The position numbers were made by a program, and so were the translations under genes. From the NCBI RefSeq assembly GCF_900188345.1, contig NZ_FZOD01000076.1, positions 1 to 45,519 of the forward strand: a stretch of DNA of 45,519 bases, read 5' to 3'. Origin of the DNA: Streptosporangium subroseum (GTDB taxonomy: Bacteria; Actinomycetota; Actinomycetes; Streptosporangiales; Streptosporangiaceae). A model generated the notes under the pieces. It was not told the origin of the DNA, did no database searches, and was given only the letters and a program-made list of their open reading frames with translations. Positions 8,348 through 16,032 of this stretch are shown here, one piece after another; position 1 is the first letter of the stretch, and each line of letters begins with the position of its first letter.

Positions 8348-9375
8348 CGGCGCCATTGCTAGAGGTCCGCGACCTGCACGTGGACATCCCGATGCCGCAT
8401 GGACGGTTGCACGCGGTCCGCGGGGTGTCGCTCTCGGTCGGCGTCGCGGAGTCGGTCGGGCTGGTGGGTGAATCGGGCTCGGGCAAAAGCCTGACGCTGC
8501 GCGCGCTGCTCGGACTGCTGCCGCGTCCGGCCAGGATCGTCTCCGGATCGGTGCTCATCGACGGCGAGGACGTCACCGGGTTGCCGGCCAAGCAGCTGCA
8601 CCGCCGGTTGACCGACACGATGGGCATGGTCTTCCAGGACGCCCTGACGGCGCTGAACCCGGTCATGCGCGTCGGCGACCAGATCGCCGAGGCGCCCCTG
8701 CGCAAGCTGGGCAAGTCGCGCAGCGAGGCGAAGGCCGTGGCGATCGACCTCATGACGGAGGTCGGCATCCCCGATCCCGAGCGCCGTTACCAGCTGTATC
8801 CCCACGAACTGTCCGGCGGGATGCGCCAGCGAATCTGCATCGCGATCGCGCTGTCGACCAAGCCGCGGCTGATCCTCGCCGACGAGCCGACCACCGCGCT
8901 CGACGTGACGATCCAGGCTCAGGTCCTCGGCGTGCTGCGCCGGCTCAAGCAGGATGAGAACGTCGGGCTTCTGCTGGTGAGTCATGACCTCGCCGTGGTC
9001 AGTCAGACCTGTTCGCGGCTCTACGTCATGTACGCCGGCAAGGTCGTGGAGTCGGGCACCCTGCTCGACCTGATCACCGCGCCCAAGCACCCGTACACGT
9101 TCTCGTTGCTGCGGTCGGTGCCCGATCCGGGGCATCGTGTCGCCCGGCTGCTGACGATCCACGGGCAACCGCCCGACCTCACCGACGCCATCGTCGGATG
9201 TTCCTTCGCCGCCCGGTGCCCGTTCGCGGAAGAGCGCTGCCGCCAGGAGGAACCGGTGCTGGAACCCGTCGGATCGGCGCCGGGTACGGTGATCCGCAAG
9301 AGCGCCTGCCTGCGCGTCGACACCGCGGAGCGGTGGACCGCGATGGTCTCGGAGGAAACGGTGGGTCAGCAGTGA
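8344..9375 (+). CDS. ABC transporter ATP-binding protein, DppD type
   Basis: A 343-residue ATPase. Walker A is GESGSGKS (about residues 41-48), the Q-loop is MGMVFQDALTALNP, the signature is ELSGGMRQR and Walker B is LILADEPTTALD, followed by the switch histidine in LLVSHDLAVV. The C-terminal oligopeptide-transporter domain with a cysteine-rich GCSFAARCPFAEERC segment is the usual site of an iron-sulfur-like cluster in the DppD/OppD family. All catalytic motifs are intact. Start ATG at 8344 overlaps the upstream stop by 4 bases; the next gene begins within TGATG. Confidence 0.96.
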   Translation: MTAPLLEVRDLHVDIPMPHGRLHAVRGVSLSVGVAESVGLVGESGSGKSLTLRALLGLLPRPARIVSGSVLIDGEDVTGLPAKQLHRRLTDTMGMVFQDALTALNPVMRVGDQIAEAPLRKLGKSRSEAKAVAIDLMTEVGIPDPERRYQLYPHELSGGMRQRICIAIALSTKPRLILADEPTTALDVTIQAQVLGVLRRLKQDENVGLLLVSHDLAVVSQTCSRLYVMYAGKVVESGTLLDLITAPKHPYTFSLLRSVPDPGHRVARLLTIHGQPPDLTDAIVGCSFAARCPFAEERCRQEEPVLEPVGSAPGTVIRKSACLRVDTAERWTAMVSEETVGQQ

Positions 9376-10424
9376 TGGCGGGAAACGAGATCCTCACGGT
9401 CGAAGGCCTGGCCCGGCACTTCACCCCTCCCGTGTCGGTCACCGACCGGCTCTTCGGCAAGAAGCCGGTGGTGAACCGCGCCGTCGACGGCGTGGACCTC
9501 GTCCTGCACAAGGGGGAGACGCTCGGGCTGGTCGGCGAGTCGGGCTGTGGCAAGTCCACGCTGGCGCGCTCCATCGTCGGTCTGTACGGTCTCACCGCCG
9601 GCGCGATCCGCTATGACGGCGAGCTCGTGCAGGCGAAGCGGACACGTGCCCAGCGGCTCGCCATACAGATGGTGTTCCAGGATCCGTTCAGCTCGCTCAA
9701 CCCCCGGATGACCGTCGAGCAGACGCTGTCGGAGCTGCTCCGGTTCCACAAACTGGTCCCGCGGAACAAGGTGGGCGAGCGCAACCGGGAGCTGATGGAC
9801 CTGGTCGGCCTGCCCGAGCGGGCCCTGAAGCAGCGGCCGCGGCAGTTCTCCGGCGGGCAGCGCCAGCGGGTGGGCATCGCCCGCGCGCTGGCGCTCGAGC
9901 CGACGGTGCTGATCGCCGACGAACCGGTGTCGGCGCTCGACGTCTCGGTGCAGGCCAACATCATCAATCTGCTCACCGATCTCCAGGAAAGACTCCACCT
10001 GTCGGTCATCTTCGTCTCGCACAACATGGCGGTCGTGCGGCAGATCAGCGACCGGACCGCGGTGATGTACCGGGGCCGCATCGTCGAGACCGGTGAGACC
10101 GAGACCCTTTTCGACGACCCCGTCCATCCGTACACCAAGCTGCTCATCAGCTCGGTCCCGCGGCTCGCCGAAGCCGGCGACGTCGTCGAGCCGGATGCGG
10201 TGGCCGCCGAGAGCGGCGTCGAAGCGGCCGGCGAGAACCCGATGCTGGCGGAGATCATCGGGTCGGCGGCACGCGGCGGAACCAGCCCGTGCCGCTACGC
10301 GGACCGTTGTCCGGCCGTCGTCGCCGCGTGCGCCGTCGAGCCGTCCCTGATAGTCGATCCACGTGACAGCGGCCGGTCGGCCGCCTGCGTCCACGTGGCC
10401 GAACGCAAAGGAGTGGTCGCGTGA
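9375..10424 (+). CDS. ABC transporter ATP-binding protein, DppF type
   Basis: A 349-residue partner ATPase. It carries GESGCGKSTLARSIVGLY (Walker A), MVFQDPFSSLNPRMTV (Q-loop), QFSGGQRQRVGIARAL (signature), VLIADEPVSALDVS (Walker B) and FVSHNMAVVRQ (switch His). The C-terminal tail has CRYADRCPAVVAAC, again the cysteine cluster of this family. With the DppD-type protein it makes the heterodimeric motor of a five-component peptide importer. ATG at 9375 shares a base with the upstream TGA; the downstream hydrolase starts with a GTG that overlaps this gene's stop (GTGA at 10421). Confidence 0.96.
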   Translation: MAGNEILTVEGLARHFTPPVSVTDRLFGKKPVVNRAVDGVDLVLHKGETLGLVGESGCGKSTLARSIVGLYGLTAGAIRYDGELVQAKRTRAQRLAIQMVFQDPFSSLNPRMTVEQTLSELLRFHKLVPRNKVGERNRELMDLVGLPERALKQRPRQFSGGQRQRVGIARALALEPTVLIADEPVSALDVSVQANIINLLTDLQERLHLSVIFVSHNMAVVRQISDRTAVMYRGRIVETGETETLFDDPVHPYTKLLISSVPRLAEAGDVVEPDAVAAESGVEAAGENPMLAEIIGSAARGGTSPCRYADRCPAVVAACAVEPSLIVDPRDSGRSAACVHVAERKGVVA

Positions 10425-11368
10425 GCGGCGCCATCGTCATCGGCAGCGAGCGTAGCGAGGCGGGTCTTCCCGCGGCGATGGAGATCCTCGCCCGCGGGGG
10501 TTCCGCCCTGGACGCCGTCGAGGCGGGGTTACGACGGTGCGAGGACAACCTGGACGACCACTACGTCGGGACCGGCGGACTGCCGAACGCGCAGGGCGTG
10601 GTGGAGCTCGACGCGTCGCTGATGATCGGTTCGAGCAGGGCCTTCGGCGCGGTGGGAGCGGTGAAGGGTTTTCCCAATCCCATCTCGATCGCGCGGGCCG
10701 TGCTGGAACGACTGCCGCAGCACAACCTGCTCGTCGGCCCGGGAGCCGAGTTGTTCGCCGAGGAGAACGGTTTCGAACGGGCGGAACTGCTGACGGAGGA
10801 GTCCAGGAAGCTGTTCCTGGCGGCCCTGCAACCGTCGGACGAGTCCGTCGAGGGCGAGCGGACCGCGGCCCAGGCCGGTGACGAGCTGTACAGGAAGACC
10901 GCGCTGGACCTGGTCAACCACTTCGCCCCGCACGACGGGCCGTGGGGGACCATCAACATCCTGGCCCTGGACGCCTCGGGCGAACTGGTCGTGGGCGTGT
11001 CCACCAGCGGCTATCCCTGGAAGTATCCGGGAAGGGTGGGGGACTCGGCTCTTCCCGGCGCGGGCAACTACGCCGACGTGCGTTACGGAGGCGCGGCCTG
11101 CACCGGCCGCGGGGAGCTGAGCATGCGCGCCCTCGGAGCCCGCGGCATCGTCGCCGACCTGGCACGCGGGCTCGACCCCGCCGAGGCGTGCCTGGCGATG
11201 CTGACCGACGCGGCGACCCTGCCGGACGAATACCGCGCCGAACTGCGCTGCCTGGCCCTCACCCCGGACGGGCGGCACGGCGCGGCGGCGGGCCAGAGCG
11301 GTTCCGTCTACGTGGTGATGACCGAGTCCTCGACCGAGCCCGAGTTCCATCCGAGGAGCATGCTGTGA
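10421..11368 (+). CDS. Ntn hydrolase, N4-(beta-N-acetylglucosaminyl)-L-asparaginase / isoaspartyl peptidase family
   Basis: A 315-residue T2-family amidohydrolase made as a precursor that should self-cleave before T177 (HDGPWG|TINIL). The strings VGTGGLPNAQGVVELDASLM (residues 49-68) and GRVGDSALPGAGNYAD after the nucleophile resemble aspartylglucosaminidase more than plant-type isoaspartyl peptidase. Family members cut the beta-amide of asparagine or beta-aspartyl bonds and need a free alpha-amino and carboxyl group. No signal peptide is visible, so it should act in the cytoplasm on an imported compound. Its place between the importer and the methylaspartate ammonia-lyase suggests it releases aspartate or 3-methylaspartate from an amide or isopeptide; that is inference. 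GTG start at 10421 overlaps the upstream stop. Confidence 0.88.
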   Translation: MSGAIVIGSERSEAGLPAAMEILARGGSALDAVEAGLRRCEDNLDDHYVGTGGLPNAQGVVELDASLMIGSSRAFGAVGAVKGFPNPISIARAVLERLPQHNLLVGPGAELFAEENGFERAELLTEESRKLFLAALQPSDESVEGERTAAQAGDELYRKTALDLVNHFAPHDGPWGTINILALDASGELVVGVSTSGYPWKYPGRVGDSALPGAGNYADVRYGGAACTGRGELSMRALGARGIVADLARGLDPAEACLAMLTDAATLPDEYRAELRCLALTPDGRHGAAAGQSGSVYVVMTESSTEPEFHPRSML

Positions 11369-12189
11369 AGGTCTACATCTCCTCCGACATGGAGGGCACC
11401 GCCGGCGTCGTCGACTGGGACCAGTGCGTCATCGGCGGGTCGCAGTACCCGTACTACACCGAGCTGCTGACCGGTGAGATCAACGCCGCCATCGAAGGCG
11501 CGATGCAGGCCGGCGCCACCGAGTTCCTGGTCAACGACGCGCATTCGAAGATGGCCAACCTGAAGCCGGACGCGCTCGCCGGGCGGGCCGGTTATCTGTC
11601 CGGCCGGTACAAGCCGATGTACATGATGCAGGGGCTCGACGCGAGCTTCGACGCGATCTTCCTGGTGTCCTATCACGGCTCGATGGGCAGCAAGGGCTCG
11701 GTTCTGTCGCACACCTACTTCCCGCTCGCGTTCGCCGAGGTCACCGTCAACGGCGTCGTCGCGGGTGAGGCCGGCATCAACTCCCTGGTGTCCGCCGCCT
11801 ACCAGGTGCCGATCGTGCTGGTCACCGGCGACGCGACGACCGCCGAGGAGACCGAGCGGTTCTGCCCGGGCATCAAGGCCGCGGTCGTGAAGAGGTCGGT
11901 CTCCCGGTTCTCCGCGGAGTCGTTGCACCCGGCGGCGGCCAGGGACCTGATCCGTGAGCAGGCCCGATCCGCCATCGAGGACCTCTCCAGCGCGAGGCAG
12001 ACGGCTGTCAGCCTCCCCGCCACCCTGGGCATCTCCTTCCGCAGCAGCGACTACTGCGAGCTGGCATGCAGGGTCGCCGGGGTCGAGCGAACGGGTGACC
12101 TGTCGGCCACCATCACCGGCGACGATCCGCTGCGGATCTATCAGACATTCATCACCGTCGTCCTGCTGTGCCGAGGTCTTGTCGAATGA
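11365..12189 (+). CDS. M55 family D-aminopeptidase (DppA type)
   Basis: A 274-residue zinc peptidase matching the Bacillus subtilis DppA layout. Metal ligands appear as D8 and E10 in SSDMEG, H60 in NDAHSKM, H104 in SYHGSM, and a glutamate at 135 in AGEAGIN; H116 in LSHTY fits the active-site histidine. The known DppA forms a self-compartmentalising decamer that removes N-terminal D-amino acids such as D-Ala. M55 members also sit in peptide-transport operons in many bacteria. The GTG start at 11365 overlaps the preceding stop (GTGA) and its stop overlaps the next ATG (ATGA). Its presence suggests the imported peptide may contain D-residues, though the specificity cannot be read from sequence. 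Confidence 0.92.
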   Translation: MKVYISSDMEGTAGVVDWDQCVIGGSQYPYYTELLTGEINAAIEGAMQAGATEFLVNDAHSKMANLKPDALAGRAGYLSGRYKPMYMMQGLDASFDAIFLVSYHGSMGSKGSVLSHTYFPLAFAEVTVNGVVAGEAGINSLVSAAYQVPIVLVTGDATTAEETERFCPGIKAAVVKRSVSRFSAESLHPAAARDLIREQARSAIEDLSSARQTAVSLPATLGISFRSSDYCELACRVAGVERTGDLSATITGDDPLRIYQTFITVVLLCRGLVE

Positions 12190-13445
12190 AAATCATTGAA
12201 GTTCTCACCCAACCGGTTCGCACCGGATTCTTCGCCGACGACCAGGCGGCGATCAGGGCAGGTGCCGAACACGACGGGTTCGCCTACGCGGGCAGTCCCG
12301 TCACTCCGGGTTTCTCGGCGATCCGGCAGGCCGGTGAGGCGTTGTCGGTGATGCTGCTGCTCGAAGACGGCTCTGTCGCCTACGGTGACTGCGCCGCGGT
12401 GCAGTACAGCGGCGCCGGTGGTCGCGACCCGCTTTTCAGCGCGGAGGCGGCTCGCCGCGACGTCGAGGAATACCTGACGCCGTTGCTGGTCGGCGCCGAA
12501 CTCGGCTCGTTCCGCGAGCTGGCCGGGCGGGTGGACGCCTGCCATGGCGCCTCCGGCCCGCTGCACACGGCCATCCGGTACGGCGTGACCCAGGCGGTGC
12601 TCGACGCGGTCGCGCAGAGCCGGCGGCTCACGATGGCCGAGGTCGTGCGGGACGAATACTCGACCGGGGTGGACCTCAAGCCGGTGCCGATGTTCGCGCA
12701 GACCGGCGACGACCGGTACGGCAACGCGGAGAAGATGATCCTCAAACAGGTGGACGTGCTTCCGCACGGCCTGTTCAACAACGACGCCAAGCTGGGAGAC
12801 CGGGGAGAGCTTCTCGAGGACTATCTGCGGTGGCTGGTGGCCAGGATCGGTCAGCTGCGCCCTGACAGCGCGTACGTCCCCAGGCTGCATTTCGACACCT
12901 ACGGCACCGTGGGGCGGGCCTTCGGCGGTGACGTCGACGCGGTCGCCGGTTACCTCGCCCGTCTCGGAGAGATCGCCGGCCTGTACGAGCTGGTCGTCGA
13001 GCATCCGATCGACGCCGGGGGCCGGGAGGCCCAGATCGAGACCTACGTGCGCCTGCGGACCGCCCTCCGGCGGACGGGCTCGCGGGTGAAGATCGCCGTC
13101 GACGAGTGGTGCAACACCCTTGAGGACATCGAGATGTTCGTCGACCGGGGCGCCGCCGACGTGATCCACGTCAAGACGCCGGACCTCGGCGGGGTCAACA
13201 ACATCATCGAGGCGCTGCTGCTGGTCCGCGACCGGGGTCTCGTCGCGTACTGCGGAGGAACATGTAACGAGACGGACCGCTCGGCGCAGGTCAGCGCCAA
13301 CGTGGCCATGGCGTGCGCGGCCGGGCAGGTGCTCGCCAAGCCCGGCATGGGAGTGGACGAAGGACTGATGATCGTGGGGAACGAGATGGCACGGGTGGCG
13401 GCGATCGCGGCGGCACGCCGGCCCAGGGAGATGGTGCTGCCGTGA
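12186..13445 (+). CDS. mal: Methylaspartate ammonia-lyase (EC 4.3.1.2)
   Basis: A 419-residue enolase-superfamily enzyme that closely resembles clostridial 3-methylaspartate ammonia-lyase as I recall it, starting with MKIIEVL and including HDGFAYAGSPVT, GDCAAVQYSGAGGRDPLF, HTAIRYGVTQAVLDAVA, DVLPHGLFNN and HVKTPDLGGVNN. The catalytic set is complete: K330 as general base, H194 as the second base, and metal ligands D237, E272 and D306, each within one position of the clostridial numbering. The enzyme removes ammonia from L-threo-3-methylaspartate to give mesaconate (2-methylfumarate) and needs Mg2+ and K+. Start ATG at 12186 overlaps the upstream stop; the CoA-transferase GTG overlaps its stop. 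No glutamate mutase gene, the usual partner, is in the window. Confidence 0.95.
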   Translation: MKIIEVLTQPVRTGFFADDQAAIRAGAEHDGFAYAGSPVTPGFSAIRQAGEALSVMLLLEDGSVAYGDCAAVQYSGAGGRDPLFSAEAARRDVEEYLTPLLVGAELGSFRELAGRVDACHGASGPLHTAIRYGVTQAVLDAVAQSRRLTMAEVVRDEYSTGVDLKPVPMFAQTGDDRYGNAEKMILKQVDVLPHGLFNNDAKLGDRGELLEDYLRWLVARIGQLRPDSAYVPRLHFDTYGTVGRAFGGDVDAVAGYLARLGEIAGLYELVVEHPIDAGGREAQIETYVRLRTALRRTGSRVKIAVDEWCNTLEDIEMFVDRGAADVIHVKTPDLGGVNNIIEALLLVRDRGLVAYCGGTCNETDRSAQVSANVAMACAAGQVLAKPGMGVDEGLMIVGNEMARVAAIAAARRPREMVLP

Positions 13446-14629
13446 CGCCGTTGTCGGATGTCCGGATCATCGCGATCGAGCAGTATGGTGCCGGGCCGTT
13501 CGGCAGCGTGCACCTGGCGGACCTCGGCGCCGAGGTCATCAAGATCGAGGATCCCTCGACAGGCGGGGACGTCGGGCGTTACGTGGTTCCCGAACAGCAC
13601 GGCGAGGACAGCCTGTTCTTCGAGACGTTCAACCGCAACAAGCGGAGCCTCGGCCTCGACATCTCCACCCCGGAGGGTCGTGCCGTGTTCGAGGACCTGG
13701 TGAGGGTCAGCGACGTGGTGCACTCAAACCTGCGGGGGGACGTCCCCGCCAAGCTGAGGATCCGCTACGACGACCTCAAACACCTCAACCCCGCGATCGT
13801 GTGCAGCTCGCTCAGCGGCTTCGGGATGACGGGGCCGCGCAGCGCGGAGCCCGGATACGACTACGTGCTGCAGGGCATGGCCGGCTGGATGGACATCACC
13901 GGCGAGCCCGGTGGACCGCCCACAAAATCCGGCCTCTCACTGGTGGACTATTCGGGCGGGCTGGTGGCGGCGGCGTCGATTCTGGCCGCACTGCACGCCG
14001 CGCGGCGCGACGGTGTCGGCGCCGACTGCGACATCAGCCTGTTCGACACGGCGATCTCGATGCTGACCTATCCGGCCGCCTGGCAGCTCAACGGCGACTT
14101 CGAGCCCAAGCGGACCCGCCATTCGGCTCACCCGTCGCTCGTTCCCTTCCAGGCCTTCCCCACGGGGGACGGCTGGCTGGTGGTGGCCTGCCCGAAGGAG
14201 AAGTTCTTCCGGCGGCTCGCCGAGACGCTCGGGCATCCGGAGTGGCCGGACGACCCCCGATACCGCGACTTCGCCGCCCGCAGGGAGAACGCCGCGACCC
14301 TGCTGGCCGAGCTGGAGGCGGTGTTCGCCTCCGGCACGAGCGAGCACTGGCTGGGCCTCCTCCGGGCGGCCGGGGTGCCGTGCGGGCCCGTGAACACCGT
14401 GGCGCAGGCCCTGCGGGACCCGCACACGATCGCCCGGGGCATGGTCGTCGAGACCGAACATCCCTATTTCGGAACCGTGCGGCAGGTGGCGAGCCCGCTG
14501 CGGGTGGGTTCGGACGAGCGCAGTTACAGACGCGGTCCCCGACGCGACGAGGACGCCGACTACGTCCTCACCGAGGTGCTCGGTTACGACGCGGAGCGCA
14601 TCAAGCGGCTGCGTGAGGGGGAGGGTTGA
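13442..14629 (+). CDS. CaiB/BaiF family CoA-transferase, probable mesaconate CoA-transferase
   Basis: A 395-residue class III CoA-transferase of normal length. It opens with SDVRIIAIEQYGAGPF and contains LADLGAEVIKIEDPSTGGDVGRY, FNRNKRSLGLDI, SSLSGFGMTGP and GLSLVDYSGGL, where D169 is at the position of the catalytic aspartate that forms the acyl-anhydride with the donor carboxylate. It moves CoA between acids or within one dicarboxylate. Being directly after methylaspartate ammonia-lyase and before a MaoC hydratase, it most likely forms mesaconyl-CoA from mesaconate with succinyl-CoA or another donor (inference; comparable enzymes act in the haloarchaeal methylaspartate cycle). GTG at 13442 overlaps the upstream TGA. 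Confidence 0.9.
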   Translation: MTPLSDVRIIAIEQYGAGPFGSVHLADLGAEVIKIEDPSTGGDVGRYVVPEQHGEDSLFFETFNRNKRSLGLDISTPEGRAVFEDLVRVSDVVHSNLRGDVPAKLRIRYDDLKHLNPAIVCSSLSGFGMTGPRSAEPGYDYVLQGMAGWMDITGEPGGPPTKSGLSLVDYSGGLVAAASILAALHAARRDGVGADCDISLFDTAISMLTYPAAWQLNGDFEPKRTRHSAHPSLVPFQAFPTGDGWLVVACPKEKFFRRLAETLGHPEWPDDPRYRDFAARRENAATLLAELEAVFASGTSEHWLGLLRAAGVPCGPVNTVAQALRDPHTIARGMVVETEHPYFGTVRQVASPLRVGSDERSYRRGPRRDEDADYVLTEVLGYDAERIKRLREGEG

Positions 14630-14630
14630 G

Positions 14631-15128
14631 ATGACCGTACGCGAGGGATGGCAGGGCCGTTACTTCGAGGACTTCGAGGTCGGTGACGTGTACCGGCACG
14701 GGCTCGGGCGCACGGTCACGCAGGCGGACAACATCTGGTTCACCCTGCTCACGCAGAACACCGCCCGGGTCCACTTCGACGCGCACTACGCGGCGCAGAC
14801 CGAGTTCGGGCGGCCGCTCGTCAACTCCGCCTTCACAATCGCGCTCGTGACCGGGCAGTCCGTCAACGACGTCTCCTACAACGTGATGGCGAACCTGGGC
14901 TGGGACGAGGTGCGACTGCCGAACCCCCTGTTCGAGGGCGACACGGTCTACTCGTCGTCCGAGGTGCTCACGCTCAGGGAGTCGCGTTCCCGGCCGGAGG
15001 TCGGAATCGTCACCGTGCGGACCACGGGCACCAATCAGGACGGGACGGTCGTCATCACCTTCAGCCGGACGGTGATGGTCTACCGGCGAGGCTTCGGACC
15101 CGTACAGGGACCGATGACCGGCGGATGA
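14631..15128 (+). CDS. MaoC-like hydratase, probable mesaconyl-CoA hydratase
   Basis: A 165-residue single hot-dog domain protein. The start is the ATG at 14631, one base after the CoA-transferase stop, preceded by GGGGGAGGG; an in-frame GTG at 14613 is less likely. Family features: FEDFEVGDVYRHGLGRT, FDAHYAAQTEFGRPLVNS, LGWDEVRLPNPLFEGDT, and SRSRPEVGIVTV. The usual Asp-x4-His hydratase dyad is altered: the segment reads LLTQNTARVHFD, keeping the His but with Gln/Asn at the Asp position. Similar proteins sit next to CitE-type lyases in mycobacteria. Context points to hydration of mesaconyl-CoA to a methylmalyl- or citramalyl-type CoA ester. It is the last gene of the long operon and ends at a hairpin facing the Lrp gene. 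Confidence 0.85.
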   Translation: MTVREGWQGRYFEDFEVGDVYRHGLGRTVTQADNIWFTLLTQNTARVHFDAHYAAQTEFGRPLVNSAFTIALVTGQSVNDVSYNVMANLGWDEVRLPNPLFEGDTVYSSSEVLTLRESRSRPEVGIVTVRTTGTNQDGTVVITFSRTVMVYRRGFGPVQGPMTGG

Positions 15129-15136
15129 CCGCCGGT
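15117..15136. terminator. Hairpin between convergent MaoC and Lrp genes
   Basis: Perfect 8-base arms ACCGGCGG and CCGCCGGT surround a four-base loop that contains the MaoC stop codon. The Lrp gene ends 14 bases away on the other strand, so this GC-rich hairpin could end transcription from both sides. No U-tract follows, as is common in actinomycetes. Confidence 0.5.
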
Positions 15137-15149
15137 CGGTCCGGACCTC

Positions 15150-15734
15150 TCAGGCCGGGTCGCCCTCTCGGGCCAGGTCGCCGGAGTGGTCCGACAGCAA
15201 CTCGGCCACCAGGTTCTTCGGCCCGATCTCCACCAGGCTCAGCGACGTCTCGGTACGTTGCACGCCCTCGATCTGCCAGATGCGTTCCATGAGCAGCTGC
15301 CGCAGATGCAGGTGATCACGGACCCGGAGCCGGGCGAGCAGGTCGATCGCGCCGGTGACGATGTCGAGCCCCTCCAACTCGGGGATGAGGGCGAGCTTGT
15401 CGACGAGGTCCCTCTGCTGGTAGCCCTGAACGGCGGTGATCGTCAGATACACCGTCATGGGGAAACCCGCCGCGCTCCAGTCCAGGTGGACGCCGTACCC
15501 ACGGATCACCCCGAGGCGTTCCAGGCGTGCGATGCGCTCTCCGACCGCGGGGGCGGACATCCCCAGCTCACGGGCCAGCGCCCGTTGGGAGCGCCGGGAG
15601 TCCTTGCTGAGCAACACGAGTATCTGCCTGTCCACGTCGTCGAGCGGGACCGGCGGCGACTGCGCCGGCATGGCCAGATCTCGCAGCGGAGCGGTCGAGG
15701 AGTTGGGTGTGGCGGCGCGGCGGCGTGGGGGCAT
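15150..15734 (-). CDS. Lrp/AsnC family transcriptional regulator
   Basis: A 194-residue regulator. After a proline-rich, probably disordered leader, the AsnC HTH begins at LDDVDRQILVLLSKDSRRSQRALARELGMSAP (about residue 31 on) and runs to LERLGVIRGYGV. The C-terminal RAM ligand domain follows, with ITAVQGYQQRD, VTGAIDLLARLRV and a closing TSLSLVEIG. An internal ATG at residue 21 (MPAQSPPVPLDD) is an alternative start. Members sense amino acids. It converges on the peptide/methylaspartate operon and diverges from the creatininase operon, so it is the best candidate regulator for the island, with 3-methylaspartate or another amino acid as possible ligand (inference). Confidence 0.9.
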   Translation of the reverse strand: MPPRRRAATPNSSTAPLRDLAMPAQSPPVPLDDVDRQILVLLSKDSRRSQRALARELGMSAPAVGERIARLERLGVIRGYGVHLDWSAAGFPMTVYLTITAVQGYQQRDLVDKLALIPELEGLDIVTGAIDLLARLRVRDHLHLRQLLMERIWQIEGVQRTETSLSLVEIGPKNLVAELLSDHSGDLAREGDPA

Positions 15735-16032
15735 GGTGGGAAGGCTACCGGGCCGGATGCGTCGAAAGCGTACTTCAACCCGAAGTCACCCATATGGGGA
15801 ACACCACAGTGCAAAAGTCCTCGGTCGGCTGCCCTGGGTGAGGACCGTTCGCAGGGTGACGGTTGAGTGATCAAATACAACAAAGAGGTACGGACTGGCA
15901 ATTAGCGGGCGAATGGATAGTATTGGCTCGGATCTCCTTACGGATGACTATTTCGTGGGTCGAGTTGGGTTTCACTTAGCGCGCCGCCGACGCGGACGGT
16001 GCGTGAATCACCAGAACGGAGCGTGAGGGCCG
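15735..16032. promoter_or_regulatory. Divergent regulatory region between the Lrp gene and the peptidase operon
   Basis: This 298-base gap is markedly richer in A and T than its neighbours (for example around 15865-15960). It holds a 10-base palindrome CCCATATGGG at 15789-15798, 55 bases before the Lrp start, a candidate autoregulatory site. A weak GTGAGGGC ribosome site precedes the GTG at 16033. I cannot assign a -35/-10 pair with confidence. Confidence 0.45.

Noticed and set aside
10421..15128. A biosynthetic cluster making a methylaspartate-containing peptide
   Set aside because: There are no NRPS, adenylation or mutase genes; transporter direction, lyase and peptidases point to breakdown.
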